Part shown: positions 35,301 through 48,493 of the stretch, in pieces
Layout of the letters: every line of letters begins with the position of its first letter
Position numbering within the stretch: position 1 is the first letter of the stretch
NCBI RefSeq assembly: GCF_018691265.1
Contig: NW_024881322.1
Span: forward strand, 11,521,989-11,585,988
Direction: 5' to 3'
DNA length: 64,000 bases
DNA from: Tyto alba
Lineage: Eukaryota > Chordata > Aves > Strigiformes > Tytonidae
Notes under the pieces: model-generated
Seen by the model: only the letters and a program-made list of their open reading frames with translations
Database searches by the model: none
Told to the model about the DNA's origin: nothing
Position numbers and translations under genes: made by a program

Positions 35301-38300
35301 CTTGGCTTATCGACACTCACAACCCTTTCTCCTATTTTCCATTATGTTTTTAAATAAGGTCTGGGAAGAGCCTGTAGGACTACCCAGGGCTAAGAGCACA
35401 GTGTAGGTCATTCTGTATTCATCTGGACTGCAATGAAGACCAACTTACACCCACTAGCCCTTGTAAAATAATTTTCAAATTCAGTTTGTGGAATTCCAGT
35501 GTGTTTCCCATCACAGCAAACTACCCCTCTTACCCAGGTTCCATTTTTCACAGGCTAAGTATTAGTTTCATCAAATTATATGGTTCACCCAGAGGGTGAA
35601 TTCTAGTTCAAGTTCTTTTTGATTCAAGTTTAATTAGCATCCTATCCCAGGAAAGTTGCCCTGTATAAATACTGATATGCCAATAGGCCACATACTTCTT
35701 GATCTTCCTCTGATGAATAACAGAGAAAAGACATTCTTGTGGTATTTTAAAGGAAAACCAATACATGCATATGGAAAAAAAACGCACATTCAACCATAAA
35801 ACACGTAAAACTTGACATTGGACAATAAAGCTGCACCTGCACATTCAGGTCAGTATTTTTAGTGGCTAGTAATGTTCGCTTTCCTGCACAAATGCAACTA
35901 GTCATCTGCAAGTTTGTGTAGTGTCATTTTGTTTTGGAAAAAAATGTTAAGATTGTGTTGCATGGTGAAATTAGATTCAATACATAACTATTTTCAAAGG
36001 AAAAACTATCATATCCGAATTTCATATTTGATCTTTGAAGTTATTTACCAAGAAAAACAAAGGCTTTTCCAGCATGACTCATCTTGCTGTCAGAGTAAAA
36101 ACTGTTCCAATTCTTCTCCATCACCATTATCCTCAAGTTTTTATAGCAACCTGAAGCACTGACCAAACCTCTGTGTGCAATTCTCCTGGTTCGCCTCTTA
36201 AGTGACCATTTATACTTGGTGTTTACTAGTTGCAGGGTTGGTCACAGTGTACTCCACCTAGTTTGCTCTGATGCTAATGATTACATGGAAGTTCAGGACA
36301 CTTCTTTCTAACAGCTTAAGATTTAAAAGCTGTTTTGGGTTTGAGGTTTTTATTCATTGTAGCTGCCTGTCTTTTACTAGCTGGCCAGCTAATACTAGTG
36401 TCATGTAAGGTACCGTCCAAAGCTATGACCGTGTTATGAAGACATTACCTAATAAGTGTCCCTGGGCTTTACTTAGGATATTTATTGTCCTGTTACCTGA
36501 CTGCAAATTTGATTTGAGGATAATGCACTAGGAAAAGTTTTAATCACAGAAAGGAAGTATACAAGCACATCTGGGTCTTTTAATTCTGTTTTCACAATGG
36601 ATGTATCTCTCTTAGCACCTATATCACACTACCTTCTGGAAGTAAACAAGTGAGATTGGATTTTGTCACTTATAAACTAGATACAAGCAGACTCTCACAG
36701 AAGCATTTACAAACAAACAAGCAAAGGGCAAAGACCACAGATTTCAATAACAAAGTTGATGTGATTCATCTGTCCTCTCTATGAACCCTGTGCAGCGGCA
36801 GGTGCGCATGTGTGTGTTTTCCAAGGCACAGGATGGGATGTGCCAGTCAGAAGGTCATGGGCTCAAATGCTGAGAGCCACGTGGCATGTAGAGAACACAG
36901 CCCAAACGCCGAGATTGGGACTCTCCCTCAGGCGTAAACGACCCAGCAATCTTAGTTCTAGCAACTACCAGGGCCCATGTCAAAATGAAATTATCCATCA
37001 TAGGTGCAGCCTGGAAAACAAGTTGGGTATTGATATCTGTGTTCAGAACATTGTCCAGAAACGTCTTTCTATATAAAGAGCACATTACCTGACTTCCACA
37101 TGTCATCATTCTGTTTTTCAGAGGAGAACCTGGGCTATTCAAATCTCCATTTCTGCTCGTTCTTCACAACCGATTTCATTTCATTAGTTATAGAAGGCTT
37201 CCTGATGTTAAATATTAATTAAGTTCTGCAACTGTCTATCTACCTGTTCTACCAGAGTTCTCAACAGATCTTGCCCAAGGCTTTACCAAGGCCAGAATCT
37301 GCCTCTAAAGAAGAACGATACATCTCAGGAAGAGGGAGATGTTATTCTTTATATGCTACACCTCTGAACTGTGTCATCTGGGGACAGTCACAAGGCTGAT
37401 ATGCTCCCTTTAGTCACAATTAAAAACACAAAACAGGAAAGGCTAAAATTTATTGTAATGTTCTATCAGCTTGTGCTTAGCAGGAAGAAAGGGGCTGCAT
37501 TCCATTAGTATGGGTTCCTAATGAACACTTAAATGAACTAAGACCTACCCTCAGGGAGTCAGGAGGTCTCTGCTCATCCAAAAGCTGTGGCTTAATCTTC
37601 CTCACTAGCAAGTATCAACAGTGAGCTCTCTTGTCCCAGGTCATTAAGTTACCATTAATGTATTACACACTCCAGCTTCAAGCCTCTTTTTATACCTGGT
37701 AAAGCAACAGACCCTTACAGGTCACCTTCACCTCTCCTCCAGTAGTCTTGATTAAAGCAAATGGGTGCTGCCTACCTGTAAAACTTTTCCAGACTCGAGG
37801 TTTCTACTTGTTTTCCTATTTTAGAAACGTTGATGCACACGTTTTTATACTCCCAAATTGCCTACACTCATCAGCAATCCTAACTCGCCTGTTTAACTGT
37901 TTGTACAGAGTGCAGCAGTTCAAGATCCAACACTGTGATGACTCGATCACACAGGGTGGCCATGAACTGCTTGCTCAAGTGCTCTGTAGTGCCAATACAC
38001 GATCTGCCTCTTAGCTAACTTTTAAGTGCTGCTGTTCATTACAGATTCCACATCTACCCCACACGCTCTGGGAAAAGTTATAAAGCTGTAGGCACTGTTT
38101 TACTGTGAAGTGATGAAATGGAGCCTCACTTGTGGACTTGCACCAAGACTTCACCCCCAGGAAAAACAAGAATATTACCAACGTAAGGCTTTACAAACTC
38201 CTGCTAAATGGCAGGGAGCTGCTCGGTTCAAAATGTAGACAGCCTCAATCGTCCCAGTGCATAGAGAGGGAAGTCTGGTAACACAGTTTTTCCATCAAAC

Positions 38301-39918
38301 CCCAACAGGTTCACTTTAAGGGAACAACTTCCAGTCATCTTCATGCCCAGAATGCAGGATCAAGCACCAGAAATTTCTCATGTCTCTCCCTTTCTTTGCT
38401 TGAATGCAAATTCCAGGATCCTGCTTTAAATATTTCTAACTTGGGTATAACCCACTGCTGATCAACTGGTTTTCATTGCTTATCTCCTGATTTTATCCAT
38501 AGTAGATGCAAGTCTTTCTAGTTGTAAGCCAAGGTTTTTCAGCTCCAGATGTAGGTTTGGATGTGTTTGGCTGGGGGAGGCTCTAAATCATTCCCAGATG
38601 TCAGCTAAGATAACAGATCCTCAAGGAAAAGGTTTGTCTTTGTGCCCCAGCAGTTGCCTGTGTTCAGAACAGAGACCACTAGATTGCTTTGGTACAGGCA
38701 GTATTTTATGGCTGAAGTGGCACAACAAATACTAGCTTTACATCCCTCTACATAGTCTTCAATAATGCCACAGAGCAGAAATACAAATCAATATATTCGA
38801 TATCTGGCGGAGATCAGTGCCTCAGGACAGGCAATTAGGAGTACTCTTAGGGGAAGGGCAGACATGAAATGGCAGGACAGAAGATGCTTGCTTGACAACG
38901 AATCAAGATACATCTAGTCTTCGCACCAGGCTTGTGCACTGTATGCCTCTGAGGCATAACATTTCCAGTTTACATTTGGAAACCATACTAGATGGTTACA
39001 GATCTTGCATTTCTACACAGATCTGGCCTTAAATATTTCTTTAACTAGTGTTGTTGGTCCTTTCTGGATCATTAAATTAATTTCCAAGAGTTAAAAATTG
39101 TGAATGAAAGGCAACTTCTGAAAAACAGAACTCTACATCGATATGGAAAGTAGGCTTCTGGCTCTTACCAATGCATCCTTCAATCTTAAATAATAAAACT
39201 GATAGGTTCTCTCCCTTCTCCAGGAAAGTCAGACAGAGATATCATCTAGAGCCTAGAAAATGGGGCTTCAAAATAAATCCCTTCTGCAGAACAATAGAAA
39301 AAGTGATGCTGACTGATGGATGGGAATCAGTTAAACTGATTTCTAGGACACATTATGCATTAATAAATCTGAGACTGTGTGTTCATTGAAAGAAATGTAG
39401 GAGGCATGTTAAAAACTTTTAAAGGAATAAGAAAAAAATAGTAGTTAAGCATTATATTTGAAAGGAACCTACAGGAAGTTTAGCACTAAGATCTTTTTAT
39501 GAACATTAATACTGAGCACTTACATGAAGATCAAGACAACAGATATCTCCACAGGAACTCCTGCAAGTTATTTTTTGTTTTAGAAGACACTGCTGCTTTT
39601 CACTGCCCTTCTGTGCTGTTTCTGAAGCTCTCTTGCTCAACCCACAGCAAAGGTATTAGTTCCAACATTGATCATCAATTATAACACCACCAAAAAAAAT
39701 ATTCCTCTTATTTAGCAACAATACAGTCCCAGAAACTGAGAGAACTTCTGCACTGAATATCAAATCAAAACACATGCCTCAAACAGGGGTCCTGAGAGGT
39801 GCACATGAGCAAAACCAGAGGTTTGCAGTTCTGAGGACCTGGGCTTGCAAATCACCTCAGTGCTATCTCCACCCTTTCAAGTGGCTAGCTGGACAAATTA
39901 AGTTCAAAAAGTCAAGGG

Positions 39919-40090
39919 GGAAAAAAACAAACAAAAACAAAACAAAACAAAAAAAAAAGTCACAAAAAGAAACAAACCAAACAACAAAAAAAACCCACAC
40001 AAACAAACAACCAAAAACCCAAACAACAACAACAAAAAAACCAAACAAAACAAACAAACAAAAAAAAAATAAACCCCAAACCAAAAACAA
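39919..40090. repeat. Long (CAAA)n-type low-complexity tract
   Basis: About 170 bp in which the plus strand is almost only A and C, with rare isolated G and T, arranged as CAAA, CAAAA and CAACAA units. It creates spurious lysine/asparagine/threonine-rich frames on the plus strand and phenylalanine/valine-rich frames on the minus strand, which should not be read as proteins. Confidence 0.95.
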
Positions 40091-43000
40091 ACCAACTTGC
40101 GTAGGCAGATGAACTTAACCAGGCTGTTCTTCCTCAGGGTCTTGATTGCAGATGTAGGAATCCAGGAAGAGACTCCCATATTTAAAAAAAAACACAAAAG
40201 CAAACTCAACACCCTCTTGGGTTTGCTGCATTCAGGCAAAACCTATTTATGCTCCAGAAGTGGCGTTTTATTCTTCCCCCTCAAATTCGACAAGAAAAGA
40301 TATGTTTCCTCAGACTCATTTGCAGAGTGACCCTGCTGGCACCAGCACACTGAAGGCACTGTTAGAGGTTAGAACGCAAAATGATTAAGACAGCCAGAGA
40401 GCAGCTATATGCTGGGGAAGCAATGTTTCAGTTGATAATACAAGACTGCGCTGAAGTCTGAACACAGAATACGCCATTCTGTCAATAAACCCTTACCCTC
40501 TTTTTCCTTCTTTGTTCTAGCTCAATTACAAACTCACAGGATGGATGTACCATGCTGGAGCAGGCTTATACATCAGTACGTTAAGGCAATCAAGCTCCGG
40601 TTCAGCTATTAAAACCTCCACAATTTTAGTAAATTGGAAAAAGCTCAAGTGAAGACAGAACATGTCCTATATTTTCTGTCATTGTAATGTAGTTGAGTTA
40701 CAAAGAAATCCTTATTTAGGCAGCCCCAGATGCTAGGTTACTTGCAGCAGTGGACAGGTTATAGCACAAAGAAGCACACATTAATTGAAAGTACTCCTGT
40801 TTCAAAAGCATAACTTTGCTATGGTCTATGCATTTTAACAGAGCAGTTTGTGTCGTACATTCGTCCTACAGCTCGTAGAAGGTGCATTTTCTAGGAAGCT
40901 AGAAGTTAGGCAGCATTCTTAAGATGAAGGGCATGCTATTATATGAATACATACTCGCATAAAAACATGATCTGGGACAACTTAACAAGACATTAAGAAG
41001 TAACTTGTAAGGCTTATAAATAATTGAAAAGATACTGTTCCAAAGTTTTGATGTGTCATAAAAGCTAAGTTTAGAAGGTGAAGAAATTATTTCAATTAAA
41101 CAGAACAAATGTCAGCAATGAATGTCTAAGCATTTTAATGAATTCATCTGTAATACTATGGTGCATGCTGAGGCACAGAGACAGTGGGGGTATACACATA
41201 CAGACAAGTTATTTGTGAATATAATTTGAACTGTATAAGAAACACCTACTCAGACTGGGGAAGAGTTTCCTGAAACAAAACCTTCAAGAGCTCCAGAAAT
41301 TTCTCCAATACAAAAGCCTGACTGCAGAATTGCAATACACAAAAATGAAGCAGCAAACGGGTCCAAAACCAAGCAACCAGTTTGGGCCAAGCAGCTGAAA
41401 AAATTCCTTACCTTGATTCCTAATGCATATAAAGCAGTTCTGCAACAGAACAGTTCCACTGACTTAAATGGAAGCACTTCCCACCCTGCAAAGGTGACAA
41501 GAACTAAGCTTCCTTCCTGCAAAACAGCATATTAGAAAAGTTCCTAGTCAGACTAAAGACAACATTCCCCTCTACCAAAAAAATTAAGAGGGCAAAGGAG
41601 ATATACGCACAAGCACAATGGATAGAGCTAGCACCCAATTATTTCTCCTCAAGACAAAAAAAAAAAATAAAAAAAATCACTGGAATAAAATGAGAAGGCA
41701 GTAAGTTTTAAATTAAACAATCTGTTGCCTGTTGACAGCATTATCTGCATTTCAAAGACTATCACTGTTAGGACCCAAAAAATCACTGTCAGCACTCCAG
41801 AATACAACTCATCACCCACCAGTTGTTTTACTGATCTTGCAACCATTTCTTATCCCATCTCTTTCAATGAACCTGTTTCTCTCAGCCTTACCTTGCCAAA
41901 AATTTCAATTAAATACTGAATTTATTTTTATATTTGGTAAATAATAAACACATTACATCACTGTTGATTAAACAACCAGTGATGGTGTCCAGCACAGCAC
42001 TCTGAATCCAAAGAACCCGAGCTATGGGCTATATCAGTACACTGTATTGCATACTTCTATTGATTATCATCTATGATACATTTTCTCTTTAGTTAATTAT
42101 TTTTCCCCCAGGAGAAGCATGCTCCCGAGCCTCAGTGATTAGCAGTGCCACAGACACAGCTCACATTATGGTCATTACATGGAGATGTTACACTGCATTT
42201 TCCCAGCCATATGTTCTCCTTGTACAGAGCCATACAGGCCTTCCATAGCCCGTGCTTAGTCCTTTGATGGATTATTGACATCCTGCTCCTTAACCCTCTA
42301 TTTCACTAGCTGGCCCTCTCTAAAGATCTCCATTATCTCAGTTGCACAGCTGTAATAATTAGATTCTGTATTTTTGAAGCCTTCAATTATAATCTACAAG
42401 TAAAGCCTTAATCATTGCATAGTTGAGCTGTGAAAAGTATTGCCATGGTGGGTTTAGGTCAAGATTAACAGAAAGAACAATGTAAGCACAGACACTAACC
42501 ATTTGAAAGTGTTAAGGATGCAATCTCTTCATGTCTCAGGACACGAACTGAATCAGCAATACTTCAGAACCAGCTTACAGGCATCTTTGTGTTCTTGTCT
42601 GTACTCCTGGAAAAGGAGATGATGAAATGGACCATGCATATGAAGGTTTATGGCAATTCCCAAACTCCTAAGAGCATTAAAATGGATTTTGAGTTACGAC
42701 CATCAAACTGAAAAAAAAAAATTCTTTAAGTTTGAAGCACTTGAGGAAAATTTAGCTTGCTGCTTAGCACTATTGTTTAGCCTTTCCCAATATTTTCCAG
42801 GCGTTTTGTCAAACCTAAATTAGAGTTTCCAGATCATGAAAGTAAAGCCTGACTTTCTTGCTCCAAGGAGAATTAAACTGGACCATGAAGATTATTATAT
42901 ATTTTTTTTAATAGATCTCACTCCTCCTGTCCTCAGAAATAAACTTTTGCACAACTACCTGCTGTTAAACAGCCTTCACAGGCTCATAAGAAAGCTCAGT

Positions 43001-44256
43001 TGTCTTCCTCTGTCCTTCAGACACAGCATGGGAAATGTCTGCAAATAACAGCTTTCTACTAAATTATTTCAGACGGTGAGCAATCTAGACAGGTACATCC
43101 CCCATGAAGGTACAGGGAAAGAGTTCCCCCAGGAGACTCAGGTGAAAGGTAACTCATGAAGTCATGGAAACAGATATTTGCTAGGCAAGATTGGGCCTGT
43201 TGGAAGTTTCACATAGGAAAACTGGAATACCAAAGGCTTGTAGAAGGGAGAAAACTGAACTCTGAACAGAGACCAGACTACAGTAACAATAAGAGGGAAT
43301 GACGGACGTTGCCAGGAAATCAGCACAAACAGAAAGCAAGCAAAACACCATGCAGTTATTCAGCAATTTGTTAGAAATTGCAACTTCTGACAAAGAACGC
43401 AAGCTATGTGGACAAAGAATTATTACGGATCTGGCAGGCTACAAATCAAACTTTACTTTCCAAAATTCAAGTGGTGAGCAAGCCAGTCAAATCTTTGAAA
43501 AAGAAACTAGGTGAAGGCTTTTTCATTGCATGCATAGAGGAATAAATTGTGATACTTAAAAACAAAGAGCCATGAAAAGCATAGAAAACCAAGGCCAAAG
43601 AAAAAAAGAGACCTTTCAACAACAACAGGCAAGTCCAAAGAATAAGGAAACCAACACAAATAAAATACTTGGAAAACATTGATAACAGATACGCAGTTAG
43701 CACAGGGCTGGCTTAAATCTTCTTTTACCTTTTACAGTCATTTGCCCCTATGCAAAATAGCTATTAAAGTCTACTGAACAGCATGGTCATTGCTTTGTAT
43801 GATGATAAATGGTTACACAAGTCATGACAATGTGATGGTTAGCAATCCAGATTCTAATTAATAAATAGCGTTTTAAATAGTATTTACTCAAATTAATAAA
43901 ATTTGAAATGATGAGCAAGTGAAATGGAACAGCGTCCCATGACTTCTCAGTCAGCTTTCCACCCAACTAAAGTATTTAGAGGAGGAAATTATGAGTCATA
44001 TCTGGGAAATAAGGTTATCCATAACCAAATGAAGCACTGAAGCAGAGAAAAGACAGTTACTTTATCATCCTGAGCACTGGAAATGAGAGCAACCTGTTCC
44101 ACATAGCCTGGAAAGTCAGAGCTCAAGTTGGATTTGAGAGATCAACAAGCTATATTCAGCTATTGGTTGAGGACCAGAAGGATTCCCAGCAAGTATTCCA
44201 GCAAAGACAATGTATTAGCTGAAAACAAGTGCAGCTAGCCTTTTTAAAAGAAGGGG

Positions 44257-44278
44257 AAAAAAAAAAAAAAAAAAAAAA
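44257..44278. repeat. A22 homopolymer next to a CR1 3' end
   Basis: A run starting after AAGGGG and ending 24 bp before the CR1 3' terminus at 44303. CR1 does not carry a poly(A) tail and lies in the other orientation, so the run probably predates or is independent of it. Confidence 0.9.
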
Positions 44279-44302
44279 GGTAAACACATAACATCATTTT
44301 AT

Positions 44303-44770
44303 TAATCATAGATAAATACAGGTTGGAAGAGACATCCACAAGTCATCTAGGCCCAGCCCTTGCTCAAAGCAGGGCCAGCTTCAAAATTAGACCAGGTTGC
44401 TCAGAGCCTCAACCCATCAAGAGTTGAAAGTCTGAGAGGTTAGAGAGCCCACAGCCTCTCTGGGCCCTGTGTTCCTGTGCTTGAGCACCCTTTGTTGTGA
44501 AGAATTTTCTCTTTATCTCATAAGAGTTTCCGTTGCAGCTACTTCTGCCCATTGTCTTTTGTCTGTTCACTGTGTATTTGAGAAAACTCCATCCCCCTAT
44601 AAGGAATGGAAAGGCTGCAAAGAGATCCAGCCCCTTGGCCATCTCAAGGTTGAACCAACCCATGTCCTTCAGCCTCCCCAGTATGTCTCATGGTCCATTC
44701 CCTGACCACATTAATAGCCCTCCACTGGCCTCACTCCAATCTGTCTCTTACACTGGAGGGGATGGGAAAC
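44303..44770 (-). mobile_element. CR1 LINE 3'-end fragment
   Basis: Reading left to right this is the reverse complement of a CR1 3' region: ATCATAGATAAATACAGGTT, GGAAGAGACATCCACAAGTCATCTAG, CCAGCCCTTGCTCAAAGCAG, the AGACCAGGTTGCTCAGAGCC block, CATTGTCTTTTGTC, and CCTCCACTGGCCTCACTCCA. It includes the 3' UTR and the extreme 3' coding part, 5'-truncated near 44770. An 84-codon minus frame (44409-44663) is a chance frame in the UTR. Confidence 0.8.
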
Positions 44771-45699
44771 ACCCTCACTAGACACTAATATTACAGTAGT
44801 ATTCCCCGTCAAGGAACAAGGTTTTTATGGAGGTGGGTTAGCAAGTGGTTTCTCTTTTTTATTAATAGACACACATAGGCAAGGGAATCAGCATACCCAG
44901 TGGTGTCCAGTATATTCATATTTGACGCCCTGGTTGCACTGCCTTGTTGCACAATTATCCCTTACACAAGGATTTCACACATTGCAAAGGCAATTAGTAA
45001 ATCTGATACAAGTGGAAAGCACCTCAGAGCCTCCCACAGAGACAGTAACTCCCTCACAGAACTGATTTAGGATGTGACATTGAGCACAAAGCCACAAAAG
45101 CCCAAAAAGTAGTGCTGGCTAGCTTTAGAAATACAGTGTATGGGGAGATACAGAATAAATGAACAATAACTTGCACCTTTTCCCATATATCAGGGATTTA
45201 ATTTTTAACAAGACAGAGGAAAAAAAAAAAAAAATCTATAGCTGACCTTACTAAGTTGAGTGACACTGTTCTAATTACACTGGATCATCTTGAAGCAAAG
45301 AAGTTTTTCCATATCACACCTTTAAAGGATTTAAAGAAAAGAAGAAAGCCACAAATTACCTTAAGAACTGAATCACTCTGAAGCTTAATGATATTTAGCC
45401 AGAAGAGACTTCAAAGACACAAAGCATCCTTCCAAAATCCAATTCATACAGCCACCCAGGAACAAGCAGGTTGGTTCTGCTGAACTGGCAAGGAGGATCC
45501 GGATTTCCTTGTTTATGGCAGTCAAACAAGAAGCTGAAGCCAGTAGATTTCCACAGTAATTCTGCACAGCTGACTTATCCGGAGGAAAGAAGGGAACTGG
45601 CATCTGAGCTCCATAAGGAAAAGAGAAGAGGCAATTTTTAAGAACTCTCCCAAGTTCAAACCTGTTCCCCAACATCCTGCTGCAGGTCAAAGAGTTATT

Positions 45700-45748
45700 T
45701 TGGTTTGGGTTTTGTTTTTTGGTTTTTTGTTTTTTTTTTTTTTTTTTT
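45700..45748. repeat. T-rich tract (GGTTT into long T run)
   Basis: GGTTTGGGTTTTG-type sequence grading into a T run of about 20 ending in CTCATG. The class is the reverse complement of the CAAA tracts elsewhere in the window. Confidence 0.9.
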
Positions 45749-48472
45749 CTCATGCCAATCACCAGGAGGCTCCTCTTCCCCTCAGACCCCCATGCAGCTG
45801 GGCTGAGGTGAACCTGGTTGCTCTGGATCTTCTGGAGGATCAGCTCAGGATGCTGGCTCTCACAAAAGCAGTTCAGTTCCCTTTTTAAGGACGAGAAAAC
45901 CCATGGGAACAGTACCAAAGCTTTGGTAGTTGTCGGTTACCTTGACACCATCCATAATACAAGCCAAGCAAAAAGCAAAGAAATAATTGACTTACTGAAA
46001 TCTAAAAAACAACCGCCCCGTTTCTAATGTTGTGAAGGACGAGTGAACAGAAATAGAAACGTGATTTTTCTCTTTTATCCCCTCATCCTAGGATCAGATC
46101 TAAGAGGTTTCTCACTCTTTGTTATATGGTTTTAGATGAGAACTCTGTGGTGACGGCTCTGCTCTTTGAACAAGCCGTCGATCCTCACTTCTTCCTCACA
46201 GCAGGGAATACAGGCCAAGGAACGTGTTTGCCATAACACCCCATCCCTCCTGTGTGGCCTCCAGCTAGATTCAGATCTTGGTCCCTTTCTCACCCATTAC
46301 CAATTCTGTATTTAGCTATACTAAGGGTGCAGTTTCAGTAGGCTTCTCCCCCCTCCCCATCATACTTCTCCCCTCTTCCAACGACTGTCCTCACTTCTCT
46401 AAAAATGCTTAAAGTACAGATTGATGATGTCCCTGTGAGAAAGCTATAAAAAGGGAAACAAATAGTATTATTTACAAAGGCAGGTTAAAGACTGAAGAAG
46501 TTACGGCTGGATTAAAAGTACCTCTGACTTCTTAAATCTGTTCCACAGCCCACACCAAACATCCTGCTGTTCTCAGCCAGCCAACCAAAAGATAAATTGA
46601 GGATGGAGAAAACAAAGGGAAAAAAAAAAAACACAAATGAAAAAAAACAGAACACCAAAAGCCAGTGTAATTGCTAAACAGAAGAAAACTGTAAATACAG
46701 TCATAGAGTGCCTCTCCAACAACGAAGTTCCATGCAGATAAATTCATTTCCTTCACACAATGGAGATCAATAACAATACCTTGAGATAAATACTGCAAAC
46801 AATATCACACTGCAGGAATGAACCAGTAGATTAGAAACAGAAAGGATTATTTATGTAAAAGAGCTACACTGTTTATTATTTAATTTGTACAGCAGGTTCC
46901 TGAAGGCCTCTGAGGAATGACAAACTGCATATTTAAGGGCTGCTCATTTCTTATATCACTGAAAGGCAGATACCCTGTGACTGCTCTAGTTGCCTCCCCT
47001 GGCAAGTTTTTTCAGGCACTTTTACAGTATGTGAAATTTTCCTTCAGGTTACGGTTGCAGGTTTTATATTATATGAAGAAAAATTTCTGTCCTTCATAGT
47101 GTAACAAAAAACTTGAACACAAATGCAAATGCTTTTAGAAAAAAACAGAACAAAAAAAAACCCAACGAACAAAAAACCCCACACCCAAAAGACCCATCAC
47201 ACCACACATTTATTCCAGCTGCAGGAGTGTGATGGCACAGCAACACCAACAGCTGGCAACCTCCACTTCAGCTATTTTACTGAGGACCACTGAGTTACCA
47301 AGTATTGGCTTGTAGCCTTGGTACAGGCAGGTACATTCAGAACAGGTTCACGTAACAGCAAGTATTTCCACAAAATGTATGTTTGAAGTGAGTTAAGAAA
47401 GCCCTCTGATAGAAGGGCTACTTCAGCAGGGTCCCTAAAGCAGTTTTTCAGTGATGGAAAACCAGTTCTTTATTGAAAATAACAAAAACTAATCAAAAAA
47501 CCCCACCAAACAAACAAAGAACATACACAAAAATGCCAATATTTCTCATTAACAGGTCTAAGGATTTTCAACACCATAAGGAATGCTGCTTTATAGGATC
47601 CTGTTTTTAATTCAGTCATCTCAAACTCTGCTGGACATAAAAGAAATGTTATTTTGAAACAAAAGTTCTAACTTCGTGCAGTACACAAGCCTAGAGATGG
47701 CAATACTGGACCTTGAGAGAGCTTCTACTAAAGTTACAAAATTCGATGAAAAATAGTACAGATCTTCCTTTTTGATAGGCACAAGGATTACCTTCCATCC
47801 CTAGAAAAAGCTATAAAGTGATATTCTGTGAGAATACCTGGAATTGATATTTCAAAGGGCTTCTTTTGAAAGAATGATTTATAGATCACAAAGACCAATG
47901 GGTCTTTTATCAAAGAAAATTGATTCCTTTTCTGAACCACAAAGAAAAGATTGATGATATCCTAAGACCACATCTCCATTTTTGAGAGTCACGTAGTGCC
48001 AAAAGACAACAGTTACAGCCAGTTAGTACTTTACAATACCACAAATAACTCACACACTAACTACACATGAAGTTTCCGTGGTGTTTTATGGAGGCTAGAA
48101 AGCAAAATTATAGCACAGGGAAATTCATGATGTAATTTATCTAATCTCCTCAGTACATAATATGGATGACAAGGAGGGTTTAACTAATAAGTGCACATGA
48201 TGAAATAGCAAAAGGATACCAATGTGCCATTGTGGTGTTTTATTTTCCTTACCAGGACTAAGAAAGCGCATATATGTAAAAGTACGCTCTGCGTACGAGT
48301 GTTAAGATCCTTCCAGCTTGATCATATCTCTTCCTCAGCCCAGTAATGAAATTCCTATCAACCCTTCATTTGGAGAAGAGCCTGTATAGACAGGCTTTCC
48401 AAAATTATTATCCAGCCAAGAGAAAAACATGCAAATTGTACTATCTTCTGGGGGCTTTTTTCATGGGGGAAC

Positions 48473-48493
48473 AAAAAAAAAAAAAAAAAAAAA
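48473..48493. repeat. A21 homopolymer
   Basis: Pure A run between GGGGAAC and TCTTTC. Confidence 0.95.

Larger units (their letters stand above)
28961..44256. other. Non-coding unique sequence, no gene recognised
   Basis: No supported gene or large transposon. It holds a CpG cluster at 31210-31312, a 22-bp A run at 32289-32310, a palindrome at 30474-30494 and the long CAAA-type tract at 39919-40090. Possible exon-like windows at 29578-29682 and 41412-41516 are described under findings. Region 32340-33760 is less AT-rich and has longer chance frames but no domain. Confidence 0.55.

Noticed and set aside
39774..40239. Frames of 112 and 111 codons on opposite strands
   Set aside because: Both are translations of the A/C low-complexity tract.
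45385..45918. Longest open frame in the window (177 codons, minus)
   Set aside because: It crosses a homopolymer tract that encodes a lysine/glutamine/asparagine run, has no domain, and no splice or promoter context supports it.
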